Source: Rathayibacter oskolensis (GTDB taxonomy: Bacteria; Actinomycetota; Actinomycetes; Actinomycetales; Microbacteriaceae). Taken from it: DNA of 64,000 nucleotides. The notes under the pieces are model-generated. The model was not told the DNA's origin. It did no database searches and was given only the letters and a program-made list of their open reading frames with translations. The position numbers and the translations under genes are program-made. The stretch is from NCBI RefSeq assembly GCF_900177245.1, contig NZ_FXBM01000001.1, forward strand, positions 744,001 through 808,000. The letters run 5' to 3'. Positions 17,266-26,787 of the stretch are shown here, piece after piece (position 1 is the stretch's first letter; each line of letters begins with the position of its first letter).

Positions 17266-17302
17266 AACGACGACACCGGGCACGACGACACCGGGCACGA
17301 CG
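17266..17302. repeat. 15-bp tandem repeat, about 2.5 copies
   Basis: ACGACGACACCGGGC recurs with a period of 15 bases between the lyase and VOC genes, and the third partial copy runs into the GAAGGAG ribosome-binding site of the next gene. Small copy-number changes would alter the leader length. No gene lies here. Confidence 0.6.
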
Positions 17303-17314
17303 AAGGAGCCTCGC

Positions 17315-17788
17315 ATGGGCGCAGTCAGCACGTTCCTCTGGTTCGACGACGGGGCGGGGGAGGCGGCCGACCTCTACACGAGCCTGATCCCGAACTCGCG
17401 GATCCTCGACAAGCAGGTCCTGCCCGAGGGCTCGCCCTCGCCCGGCACCGTGCTGACGGTGAGCTTCGAGCTCGACGGCCAGAGCTTCCAGGCGATGAAC
17501 GCCGGGCCGAGGTTCCCGTTCACCGAGGCGATCTCGATCGTCATCGCGGTCGACGATCAGGCCGAGCTCGACCGGCTGTGGGATGCGCTCCTCGCCGACG
17601 GCGGGCAGGAGAGCCGGTGCGGCTGGCTCAAGGACCGCTGGGGGCTCTGGTGGCAGATCGTGCCGCGCGTCCTGGCGTCGCTCCTGAGCGGCTCCGACCC
17701 CGAGGGCGCCTCTCGCGCCACGCAGGCGATGCTGGCCATGGGCCGACTCGACATCCGCGCTCTCGAAGAGGCCTATGCCGGCGCGTGA
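17315..17788 (+). CDS. VOC-family (PhnB-like) protein
   Basis: A 157-residue glyoxalase-fold protein of the PhnB / '3-demethylubiquinone methyltransferase-like' VOC group: FLWFDDGAGEAADLYTSLIPNSRI at the N-terminus, SFELDGQSFQAMNAGPRFPFTEAIS in the middle, and CGWLKDRWGLWWQIVPRVL near the end. These proteins are found widely in actinobacteria with no settled reaction. The ATG at 17315 follows GAAGGAG. The end overlaps the next gene by 14 bases. Confidence 0.87.
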   Translation: MGAVSTFLWFDDGAGEAADLYTSLIPNSRILDKQVLPEGSPSPGTVLTVSFELDGQSFQAMNAGPRFPFTEAISIVIAVDDQAELDRLWDALLADGGQESRCGWLKDRWGLWWQIVPRVLASLLSGSDPEGASRATQAMLAMGRLDIRALEEAYAGA

Positions 17789-18479
17789 GTCCGGGCGCCC
17801 GCGCCGCTCGACCTCGATGCGTCGCGCCTACCTCCGCGACTACCGCTACGCCTACGGATCGCGCTTCGCGCACCTGCGCGACGGCTGGGACGTGTCGCAC
17901 TACTCCTCCGGAGACGCAGCGCCGGTGCTGCTCATCCCGGGCGTCTACGAGACGTGGCAGTTCCTGCAGCCGGTCGCCGACCGCCTGCACGGGGCCGGCC
18001 ACCCGATCCACGTGCTGCCGGCGCTGGGATACAACACCCGACCGATCGTCGCCTCCGCGGCGCTCGGCCAGCAGTATCTGCGCGAGAACGATCTGAGCGG
18101 AGTCGTGGTCGTCGCGCACAGCAAGGGCGGACTGATCGGCAAGCACATGATGGTCGTCGACGACCTCGACGAGAAGCGGATCGTCCGGATGATCGCGGTC
18201 TCGACGCCGTTCAACGGGTCGCCGCTCGCGAGGATCGCCCCGGCGCGGGCGCTGCGGGAGTTCGCGCCGCACCGGCCGGTGATCCGCACTCTGCTCGCCG
18301 AGCGCGACGCCGACTCGCGCATCACGTCGATCTACGGGATGCGCGATCAGTACATCCCGGGCGGGAGCCGCCTCGTGGGGGCACGCGAGAACATCGCCGT
18401 GTCGGTGGTCGGTCACTTCGCGCTGCTGTCGCACCCGCGGGTGCTCGACCTCATCGCCTCGCGCGTGGACCGGGAGTGA
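17775..18479 (+). CDS. Alpha/beta-hydrolase, lipase-like
   Basis: A 234-residue alpha/beta-hydrolase. The oxyanion region reads LLIPGVYETWQFLQPVADRL, and the nucleophile elbow is AHSKGG with S116, a variant of GxSxG where the first glycine is alanine, as in some triacylglycerol lipases. An Asp near 185-195 and the histidine in VVGHFALLSHP probably complete the triad. No signal peptide; the N-terminus is basic. The ATG at 17775 overlaps the VOC gene; an in-frame ATG at 17817 is an alternative. Confidence 0.82.
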   Translation: MPARESGRPRRSTSMRRAYLRDYRYAYGSRFAHLRDGWDVSHYSSGDAAPVLLIPGVYETWQFLQPVADRLHGAGHPIHVLPALGYNTRPIVASAALGQQYLRENDLSGVVVVAHSKGGLIGKHMMVVDDLDEKRIVRMIAVSTPFNGSPLARIAPARALREFAPHRPVIRTLLAERDADSRITSIYGMRDQYIPGGSRLVGARENIAVSVVGHFALLSHPRVLDLIASRVDRE

Positions 18480-18494
18480 GCTCCGCGCCCGGGG

Positions 18495-18932
18495 TCAGGA
18501 CCAGGGCGTGAGCAGCACGAGCGGGATCTCGCGCTCCGTCTTCGTCTGGTACACCGCGTAGTCGGGCCAGGCGGCGACCGACCGCTCCCACCAGACCACG
18601 CGCTCCTCGCCCTCGAGCACGCGCGCGGTGTAGTCCTTCTTGACCGGACCGTCCTGCAGCTCGACGTGCGGCTCCTTGAGCATGTTGCCGTACCAGACCG
18701 GGTGCTCGGGCGCCCCGCCCTTCGAGGCGACGACGACGTACTCGCCGTCGTGCTCGACGCGCATGAGGGCGGTCTTGCGCAGCCTGCCGCTGCGGGAGCC
18801 GACCGTCGTCAGCACGATGATCGGCTTGCCGCGGAGGAGGTTCCCCTCCGCACCATCGGTCGCTTCGTACAGCTCCGCCTGCTCGCGGGCCCAGGCGGAC
18901 GTGCTCGGTTCGTATTCTCCGGTGAGGGGCAT
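18495..18932 (-). CDS. Ddn-like deazaflavin (F420)-dependent nitroreductase
   Basis: A 145-residue split-barrel protein of the deazaflavin-dependent nitroreductase family. [25 protein letters not shown] and [19 protein letters not shown] are signature segments for F420 binding, and [23 protein letters not shown] is the typical C-terminal helix. Members reduce quinones or nitro compounds with F420H2; the physiological substrate is unknown. Single gene, convergent with the lipase gene. Confidence 0.9.
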   Translation of the reverse strand: MPLTGEYEPSTSAWAREQAELYEATDGAEGNLLRGKPIIVLTTVGSRSGRLRKTALMRVEHDGEYVVVASKGGAPEHPVWYGNMLKEPHVELQDGPVKKDYTARVLEGEERVVWWERSVAAWPDYAVYQTKTEREIPLVLLTPWS

Positions 18933-19027
18933 TCCCCGATCGTACGTCGGCTCGCGCGCGGGGTGGGGACGGCGGATCGACGCCGTGGCTGCCCGGCTCC
19001 GACCCTCCGGTGCACGAGGATGGTCCG

Positions 19028-20626
19028 GTGCAGCCGGCAGACCAGCTCGACCCCGCGCTCGTGGCGCTCCTCCGCGAGGATCTCGCCCGCGCCCGCTACC
19101 GGGTCGACGCGGTCAGGGAGCTGTGGGGCGAGGCCGCGGGCGAGGCGCTGCACCGCGGCGACCGCGTGCCCGCGAGGCGCGCCCTCGAGCGGGCGGGCGA
19201 CTCGGGGCCGCTGGTGTCGCTGGCGCGACTGTTCCTCCTCGCTGATCCGATCTCCGCGGAGTCGGCGGGCCGGGCGTTCTCGACCCTCGGCCTCGACGGC
19301 GCGATCGAGCTCGGTCTCGTCGTGGCGGAGGCGGGAGCCGTCGTGACCGCCGCGATCGATCTGCGTCCCTACGATCTGGTCGACCTGCGCGGAGCGGCGT
19401 CGTGGTGGATCGCCTCCGACCTCGGCGAGCTGGCCCTCGGGCGCGCCCTCGATGAGGACCACGTCCTGGGAGTGGGCGGCGCGAGCCTCACGCTGACGGG
19501 GCTGATGATCCAGCGGGCGGTCGGCAGCGTGCTCGATCTGGGCACGGGCTGCGGGATCCAGGCGCTGCACGCCTCCCGTCACGCGCAGCGGGTGGTCGCC
19601 ACGGACATCTCGGAGCGCGCTATCTCCTTCGCCGCGTTCAACGCTGCGCTCAACGGCATCGACACCATCGAGTTCCGGCTCGGCAGCCTCTACGAGCCGG
19701 TCGCTGGCGAGCGCTTCGACCACATCGTGACCAACCCGCCCTTCGTGATCACTCCGCGGGCGGCGGGCGTCCCCTCCTACGAGTACCGCGACGGCGGCCT
19801 CGAGGGCGACGAGATCGTGCACCGGGTCGTCGTCGGCGCGGCCGAGCACCTCGTCCCCGGCGGCATCGCGCAGCTGCTGGGCAACTGGGAGTACCGCGAG
19901 TCGGGCGACGCGTTCGACCGCGTGCGCGGCTGGCTGGACGACGCGCGCAGCCCCCTCTCACGAGCGCTCGAGCCGGAGCCCGCGGGACTCGACGCCTGGA
20001 TGGACGGCACCGCGTCACCGCTGGACGTGTGGATCGTGGAGCGCGAGCGCCAGGACCCGGCGGTCTACGCCGAGACCTGGATCCGCGACGGCGGGACGAC
20101 CCGCGGGGCCGACTTCGACCTGCTCGTCGACGCCTGGGTCGGCGACTTCGAGCGGCGGGGTGTGACCGGGGTCGGCTTCGGCTACGTCACTCTGCGCCTC
20201 CCCGCGACCGCTCGCCCGCCTCTCCGGCGCTTCGAGAGAATCGACGCCGCCTTCGCGACGGCGGGCCTCGGCGGGCATCTCGCGGACTGCCTCGACGCCG
20301 CGGAGGCGCTGTCCGGTATTGACGACGCGGCCCTCGCCGGACTCGCCCTGTCGGTCGCCGGCGACGTCACCGAGGAGCGGCACTACTGGCCGGGCAACGA
20401 CGACCCGACGGTGCTCCGGCTCCGGCAGGGGGGCGGCTTCGCCCGCGTCGAGGACGTCGACACGGCGCTCGCCGCGGTCGTCGGCGCCTCGGACGGCGAG
20501 CTGTCGCTGGGCGCGATCGTCTCGGCCGTGGCCTCGCTCCTGCAGGTGGACGAGGCGGCGGTGCGGGAGTCGGTGCTGCCGCAGGTGCGCGAGCTCGTCG
20601 CCACGGGGATGCTGCACCTGCCCTGA
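19028..20626 (+). CDS. Large HemK-like class I methyltransferase
   Basis: A 532-residue protein with a SAM-binding DLGTGCG at 170-176 and the TNPPF motif at 235-239, the signature of N5-glutamine or N6-adenine methyltransferases such as HemK/PrmC. About 150 residues precede the core and about 250 follow, including a probable winged-helix-like end, so it is larger than PrmC (about 280 residues). Such long actinobacterial homologues are usually annotated only as methyltransferases. The GTG at 19028 is preferred because GAGGA precedes it; a GTG at 19010 is in frame but has no such site. The residue next to the NPPF motif suggests a planar amide or amine target. Confidence 0.82.
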   Translation: MQPADQLDPALVALLREDLARARYRVDAVRELWGEAAGEALHRGDRVPARRALERAGDSGPLVSLARLFLLADPISAESAGRAFSTLGLDGAIELGLVVAEAGAVVTAAIDLRPYDLVDLRGAASWWIASDLGELALGRALDEDHVLGVGGASLTLTGLMIQRAVGSVLDLGTGCGIQALHASRHAQRVVATDISERAISFAAFNAALNGIDTIEFRLGSLYEPVAGERFDHIVTNPPFVITPRAAGVPSYEYRDGGLEGDEIVHRVVVGAAEHLVPGGIAQLLGNWEYRESGDAFDRVRGWLDDARSPLSRALEPEPAGLDAWMDGTASPLDVWIVERERQDPAVYAETWIRDGGTTRGADFDLLVDAWVGDFERRGVTGVGFGYVTLRLPATARPPLRRFERIDAAFATAGLGGHLADCLDAAEALSGIDDAALAGLALSVAGDVTEERHYWPGNDDPTVLRLRQGGGFARVEDVDTALAAVVGASDGELSLGAIVSAVASLLQVDEAAVRESVLPQVRELVATGMLHLP

Positions 20627-20643
20627 CCGCCGCTCGTCTCCTT

Positions 20644-20714
20644 CGCGAGGGAACCCGTTCTCGCCGAGGTGCCGCGTTCTCGACGGTGTCTCGGCGAGAA
20701 CGGGTTCCCTCGCG
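20644..20714. terminator. Perfect 25-bp inverted repeat between convergent genes
   Basis: The arms 20644-20668 and 20690-20714 are exact reverse complements (start CGCGAGGGAACCC, end CTCGGCGAG side), separated by 21 bases. It lies 17 bp past the methyltransferase stop and 22 bp past the RNase H stop on the other strand. It can act as a bidirectional terminator, but the stem is far longer than usual and lacks T-tracts, so a dispersed repetitive element is equally possible. Confidence 0.7.
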
Positions 20715-20735
20715 GCAGGGACGGGCGCCCGAGGG

Positions 20736-22228
<1,493 letters not shown>

Positions 22229-22251
22229 CCGGCGCCTCCCGGCACCCTCGG

Positions 22252-22278
22252 CTGGTCGAGCAGAGCCGTCTCGAGACC
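22252..22278. repeat. Dispersed GGTCGAG...CTCGAGACC element, short copy
   Basis: CTGGTCGAG is followed 9 bases later by CTCGAGACC, giving an imperfect stem-loop. It belongs to the same family as the elements at 33932-33969 and 58357-58391. It sits between convergent genes where a terminator is expected. Confidence 0.55.
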
Positions 22279-22308
22279 CGTCGATTCCAGGACGGGAGGC
22301 GACGCACC

Positions 22309-23103
22309 TCACCCCGCGCGCCGGGCGATCGTCACCCGCGTGGCGTACGGCATCGCCACGCGCCCCTCTGCGCCGAACTCCTCCTCGAGCACCCGCTCCA
22401 CCGCCGCGAGCGTCGCCGCGAGCTCGTCCTCCGGCATCGCGATCACGTAGCTCCGGGAGGCGAACATGTCGAGCACGCCCGCCCGGTCGAGCTCGAACAC
22501 CCAGTCGAACTCGGCGTACGCCACCCGCTCGAGCGCCGCTCCGAGCGGAGGCCGCACCGTCTCGAACCGCTCGGCGGGGGAGGAGCCCGCGACCTCGCCG
22601 AGCCGCCGCACCCAGGGGACGCTTTCGTCGCGGATGTTCCAGACCAGCGCCAGCACGCCTCCCGGCACGAGCACCCGGGCCACCTCGGCGCTCGCCCGCT
22701 CGGCGTCGACCCAGTGCCACGACTGCGCCGCCGTCACGAGCTCCGTCGAGGCGTCCGCGAGCGGAAGCGCCTCCGCCGTCCCCTCCACCGCCGCGACCGA
22801 CGGGAGGTTCTCGCTGAGTCGACCGAGCATCGCGGCATCGGGCTCGACGGCCGTCACCTCGAGGCCCCGCGACACGAGCGAGGCCGTGAACTTGCCCGTC
22901 CCTGCCCCGAGATCCGCCACGCGCACCCGATCGGAGGCGTCGGCGCCCGCCGCGCGCGCCCGCTCGGGCACGGAGGCGCCCGCCACCCGCGACGGTGCGT
23001 GAGCGACCGCCCAGTCCACCGCGTCGTCCGGGTACCCGGGCCGTCCGCGGTCGTAGGCGTCGACGGCCGTGCCGAAGGAGCGGGAGGGATCGGAGTCGGT
23101 CAT
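22309..23103 (-). CDS. SAM-dependent class I methyltransferase
   Basis: A 264-residue methyltransferase. Motif I is ADLGAGTGKFTASLVSRG (about 63-80), motif II acidic residue in VTAVEPDAAM, motif post-I SWHWVDAERA and motif III VLVPGGVLALVWN. The opening FGTAVDAYDRGRPGYPDDAV is shared with the family of small-molecule methyltransferases often tied to trans-aconitate or unknown substrates. A 20-residue insertion after APSR is Ala/Arg-rich. It is 10 bp from the aroQ gene on the same strand. Confidence 0.87.
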   Translation of the reverse strand: MTDSDPSRSFGTAVDAYDRGRPGYPDDAVDWAVAHAPSRVAGASVPERARAAGADASDRVRVADLGAGTGKFTASLVSRGLEVTAVEPDAAMLGRLSENLPSVAAVEGTAEALPLADASTELVTAAQSWHWVDAERASAEVARVLVPGGVLALVWNIRDESVPWVRRLGEVAGSSPAERFETVRPPLGAALERVAYAEFDWVFELDRAGVLDMFASRSYVIAMPEDELAATLAAVERVLEEEFGAEGRVAMPYATRVTIARRAG

Positions 23104-23113
23104 GCCCCCGACG

Positions 23114-23569
23114 CTACGCCTGGCGGGTCGCGGCCTCCAGGTGCCGGGCGAGCACGTCCACGGCGTAGCCGTAGCCGGCGATCCCGGCGCCGACGATCAC
23201 GGCGACCGCGATGTCCGAGAGATAGGAGTGGCGCCGGAACTCCTCGCGCCGATGCACGTTGCTGACGTGCACCTCGACCATCGGCAGCTCCGTCGCGAGC
23301 ACCGCGTCCCTGAGGGCGATCGAGGTGTGCGTGTAGGCGCCGGCGTTCAGCACGATCGCGGAGGCGGTGCCCCGCGCTGCGTGCAGGCGGTCGACGATCG
23401 CCCCCTCCGCATTGCTCTGGAAGAACTCGACCTCGAGACCGAGGCCGTGCGCGCGCTCGGTGGCGAGCGCATCGGCGTCGGCGAGCGTGTCGGCGCCGTA
23501 CACCGCCGGTTCGCGCGTGCCGAGCAGGTTCAGGTTCGGGCCGTTGACGACCAGGATCGGGAGGGTCAC
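23114..23569 (-). CDS. aroQ: Type II 3-dehydroquinate dehydratase
   Basis: A 151-residue type II dehydroquinase of the shikimate pathway. Seen are [18 protein letters not shown] with the catalytic tyrosine, the arginine in the flexible lid, [15 protein letters not shown] for substrate binding, and the [17 protein letters not shown] segment with the catalytic histidine. Length fits the dodecameric enzyme. GTG start. No other shikimate gene is in the neighbourhood, so it is encoded as an isolated gene beside a methyltransferase. Confidence 0.94.
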   Translation of the reverse strand: MTLPILVVNGPNLNLLGTREPAVYGADTLADADALATERAHGLGLEVEFFQSNAEGAIVDRLHAARGTASAIVLNAGAYTHTSIALRDAVLATELPMVEVHVSNVHRREEFRRHSYLSDIAVAVIVGAGIAGYGYAVDVLARHLEAATRQA

Positions 23570-23594
23570 GCTCCGACCCTATCGTCGGGCCCGC

Positions 23595-24554
23595 TCACTC
23601 CAGCGGCAGCGCGGCGAGGCCGATCGGGAGCGGAGGCAGGGCCGCGCGCAGCCGGATGAGCTCGCGCGCGTGCGCGTCGAGCCGCCGGTCCTCGTCGGTC
23701 AGCGGGTCGAGTGCGGGCACCGTCTCGGCCGTTCCGCCGTCGCCTCGGACGACGAACACGCTCATGCACTGCGTCATCAGCTCGAGCACCCCGGTGCGGG
23801 GATCGCCCGAGCGCACGTGGATCGCGAGGTGCATGCTGCGCGGCCCGGTGTGGATGAGCCGCGCCTCCACCTCGACGAGGTGCCCGATGCGCACCGGCCG
23901 GTAGAAGTGGATGCCGCCGGAGTAGACGGCGACGGCGTCCTTCCCCGTCCAGCCCTGCGCGACCGCGTTCGCGGCCTCGTCGATCCAGCGCATCACGATG
24001 CCGCCGTGCGCGTTGCCGCCCCAGTTCACGTCGCCGGGCGCGGCGAGGAAGCGGAAGACGATCCGGGGGCCGGTTCCCGCCTCCGTGTACTCCTGCTCGC
24101 GCATCACCCCGTGCAGCGCGCGGCGGCCGTCGATGCGGGCAGCGGCACCCTCGGCCAGCGCGAGGTCCTCAAGCGAGCGGGGGCGCCACTCAGGCACCGG
24201 CCGGGGCGTCTTGTCCTCGTCCACCGCGACGAAGATCAGGAGGCAGTGGGTCGCCTCCTCGTAGCGCCCCGTCCGCGGATCCGCCTGCGCGACCTCGACG
24301 AGCACGTGCATGCTCGTGCGGCCGGTGTGGATGACCCGGGCGCTCGCCTCGATCAGGTTGCCGACCGCGATCGGCCGGGTGAAGTGCACGTTGCCGACGT
24401 ACGCCGTGACGCAGTAGCCGCCGCTCCAGCCCACGGCGCAGGCGTAGCCGGCCTTGTCGATCCACTCCAGCACGCGCCCGGCTTGGGCGCTGCGGCCGTC
24501 GGCCGTCGCGTCCTGGGGGGCGGCGAGGAAGCGGAGGGTGATGCGGTCGGTCAT
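23595..24554 (-). CDS. Acyl-CoA thioesterase with two hotdog domains
   Basis: A 319-residue protein made of two tandem hotdog domains (about 1-125 and 160-285). Each carries a VEWID/MRWID helix start (GRVLEWIDKAGYACA and GIVMRWIDEAANAVA), an HF-[TY]-RP turn and a RVIHTGRTSMHV or RLIHTGPRSMHL strand. The second also shows NWGGNAHGG, the usual active-site loop. Such enzymes hydrolyse acyl-CoA. Upstream of the ATG, after 16 bp, begins a tandem repeat array, so regulation or leader structure may be unusual. Confidence 0.9.
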   Translation of the reverse strand: MTDRITLRFLAAPQDATADGRSAQAGRVLEWIDKAGYACAVGWSGGYCVTAYVGNVHFTRPIAVGNLIEASARVIHTGRTSMHVLVEVAQADPRTGRYEEATHCLLIFVAVDEDKTPRPVPEWRPRSLEDLALAEGAAARIDGRRALHGVMREQEYTEAGTGPRIVFRFLAAPGDVNWGGNAHGGIVMRWIDEAANAVAQGWTGKDAVAVYSGGIHFYRPVRIGHLVEVEARLIHTGPRSMHLAIHVRSGDPRTGVLELMTQCMSVFVVRGDGGTAETVPALDPLTDEDRRLDAHARELIRLRAALPPLPIGLAALPLE

Positions 24555-24570
24555 GGTGGGTCCGTCGTTC

Positions 24571-24618
24571 GGTGTCGATCACACAGGGTGTCGATCGCAC
24601 AGGGTGTCGATCGCACAG
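24571..24618. repeat. Three tandem 16-bp repeats upstream of thioesterase
   Basis: Three head-to-tail units GGTGTCGATCRCACAG (24571-24586, 24587-24602, 24603-24618); only the first differs, by one base. Each unit contains a near-palindrome around CGATCG. The array begins 17 bp upstream of the thioesterase ATG, where it would be in the 5' untranslated region or promoter. It could be a multi-site operator or slippage-prone repeat. The rest of 24555-24710 contains no gene. Confidence 0.75.
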
Positions 24619-24685
24619 GGAGGAGGGGGAGTGGACCCGCGGAGGGTTGCGAGAAGGGGGATGCCCCCCCGCGGGCCACAGGGGA

Positions 24686-24701
24686 TGCCGACGAGTCGGC
24701 A
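24686..24701 (-). terminator. Probable terminator of pckG
   Basis: The perfect stem TGCCGA-CGAG-TCGGCA lies 10 bases beyond the pckG stop. No T-tract follows, as is common in actinobacteria. Confidence 0.45.
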
Positions 24702-24710
24702 CGTTCGGGG

Positions 24711-26597
24711 TCAGGCCGCGAGCGGCAGCCTCTCGGCGAGCAGCCGCAGCCGCAGGGCGGTGAGCTCGGCCGTCAGCTCCGGAGGGAGCCGGTCGCCGAA
24801 CCGCGCGAAGAACTGCTCGGTCAGGGTGCACTCGTCGAGCCAGGCCTCCACGGGCACCGAGAAGAGCTCGGCCTCCGCCTCGGCCGAGAGACGGAGTCCG
24901 TGGGTGTCGATCGACACGGGGAGATCTCCCAGAGGGCTGCGGCGAGCCTCGGCGAGCCCCTCCATCCGGCGCACCAGCCACTGGATCACCCGGACGTTCT
25001 CGCCGAAGCCGGGCCACAGGAAGGAGCCGTCGGCGTCCTTCCGGAACCAGTTGACCTGGAAGATCGCGGGAGCCTTCGCGCCGAGGTCCGCGCCGATCGA
25101 GAGCCAGTGCGCGAAGTAGTCGGCCATGTTGTACCCGCAGAAGGGCAGCATCGCGAAGGGATCGCGGCGCAGCTCCCCGACGGTCCCCTCCGCCGCTGCC
25201 GTCTTCTCGGAGGCGATCGTCGCGCCCAGGAAGACCCCGTGCTGCCACGAGGTGGCCTGCGTGACCAGCGGCACGTTGCTCGCCCGGCGACCGCCGAAGA
25301 CGATCGCGTCCAGCGGCACGCCCTCGAAGGCGTCCCAGTCGTCCGAGAGCGACGGGCACTGCAGAGCCGGCGCGGTGAAGCGCGCGTTGGGGTGCGCAGC
25401 GGGTGTCCCGGAGGAGGGGGTCCACGGCTCTCCGCGCCAGTCGGTCAGGCGCTCGGGGACCTCGTCGGTGAGGCCCTCCCACCAGACGTCGCCGTCCTCG
25501 CGGAGGGCGACGTTCGTGAAGATCGTGTTGCCCCAGAGGGTGTGCACGGCGTTCGGGTTCGACGACTGGCCGGTTCCGGGGGCGACTCCGAAGAAGCCGG
25601 TCTCGGGGTTCATCGCCCAGAGGCGCCCGTCCTCGCCCTTCTTCATCCAGGTGATGTCGTCGCCGAGCGTCTCGACGCTCCAGCCGGGGAGCGCAGGACG
25701 CATCATGGCGAGGTTCGTCTTCCCGCACGCGCTCGGGAACGCGGCGGCGACGTGGTAGCGCCGCCCCTCCGGCGAGACGATGCGGATCAGCAGCATGTGC
25801 TCGGCGAGCCAGCCCTCCTCGCGGCCCATCGCCGAGGCGATGCGCAGCGCGAAGCACTTCTTCGCCAGGAGCGCGTTGCCCCCGTAGCCGGAGCCGAACG
25901 ACCAGATCTCGCGCGTCTCGGGGAACTGGGTGATGTACTTCGTCTCGTTGCAGGGCCAGGCGACGTCCTCCCGTGTCGTGCCGTCCGCGTCCCGGAGCGG
26001 GAGGCCCACCGAGTGCACGCCCCGCACGAACGCGGTCTCCTCGGTGAAGGCGGCGAGCGGAGCGGCTCCGACGCGCGCCATGATCCGCATGTTCAGAACG
26101 GCGTAGGCGGAGTCGGTCAGCTGCACTCCCAGCTGCGAGAGCGGACCGCCGACCGGGCCCATCGAGAAGGGGACGACGTACATCGTGCGGCCGCGCATCG
26201 ATCCGGCGAAGTAGGGGGCGATCTCCTCCTTCATCGCGGCCGCCTCGCGCCAGTTGTTCGTGGGCCCGGCGTCGGCCTCGTCGGTGGTGCAGATGAAGGT
26301 GCGGTCCTCGACGCGGGCGACGTCGTCGGGGTCGGTCCGGGCGAGGAACGAGCCGGGGCGCCACTCCGGATTCAGGGGGAGGAGCTTGCCCTCCTCGACC
26401 ATGCGCCCGGTGAGGCGGTACCACTCGGCGGGGGAGCCGTCGCACCACTCGATCGCGTCGGGCTCGAGGATCGCCGCCGTCTCGCGGACCCAGCGGCGCA
26501 GCGCCAGGGGAGCGGCCGGGACCGTCGGTGCCTCGACGGCGGTCGGCGCGGTCATGGTGCTCGGCTCGAGCCGGACGGTGTTGGTGAAGATGCTCAT
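24711..26597 (-). CDS. pckG: GTP-dependent phosphoenolpyruvate carboxykinase
   Basis: A 628-residue GTP-type PEPCK converting oxaloacetate and GTP to PEP, GDP and CO2, the entry step of gluconeogenesis. Seen are the P-loop-like kinase motif [14 protein letters not shown] with the reactive cysteine, [15 protein letters not shown], the metal/substrate segment [12 protein letters not shown], the NNW motif and the guanine-binding [23 protein letters not shown]. Length is normal. The gene is transcribed away from a RamB-like regulator across 190 bp, which probably controls it according to carbon source. Confidence 0.97.
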   Translation of the reverse strand: MSIFTNTVRLEPSTMTAPTAVEAPTVPAAPLALRRWVRETAAILEPDAIEWCDGSPAEWYRLTGRMVEEGKLLPLNPEWRPGSFLARTDPDDVARVEDRTFICTTDEADAGPTNNWREAAAMKEEIAPYFAGSMRGRTMYVVPFSMGPVGGPLSQLGVQLTDSAYAVLNMRIMARVGAAPLAAFTEETAFVRGVHSVGLPLRDADGTTREDVAWPCNETKYITQFPETREIWSFGSGYGGNALLAKKCFALRIASAMGREEGWLAEHMLLIRIVSPEGRRYHVAAAFPSACGKTNLAMMRPALPGWSVETLGDDITWMKKGEDGRLWAMNPETGFFGVAPGTGQSSNPNAVHTLWGNTIFTNVALREDGDVWWEGLTDEVPERLTDWRGEPWTPSSGTPAAHPNARFTAPALQCPSLSDDWDAFEGVPLDAIVFGGRRASNVPLVTQATSWQHGVFLGATIASEKTAAAEGTVGELRRDPFAMLPFCGYNMADYFAHWLSIGADLGAKAPAIFQVNWFRKDADGSFLWPGFGENVRVIQWLVRRMEGLAEARRSPLGDLPVSIDTHGLRLSAEAEAELFSVPVEAWLDECTLTEQFFARFGDRLPPELTAELTALRLRLLAERLPLAA

Positions 26598-26787
26598 GGT
26601 GGCTCCGCTTTCTGGTCTGTCGTCGTCGACGGGTGGGGAGTCGGTCTCGAGCCGGTTCGTGCGGTCGAGCGGCGGCCTGTGGCGCCTGAAGCCAGAATGG
26701 AGGAGGATCAGCGGGTATTCCCGGGCCTCGCACCGTCAAGAACCCCAGTTTTTTCGCCTCCGTCACAACCGACCGCAGGAGCTCGCC

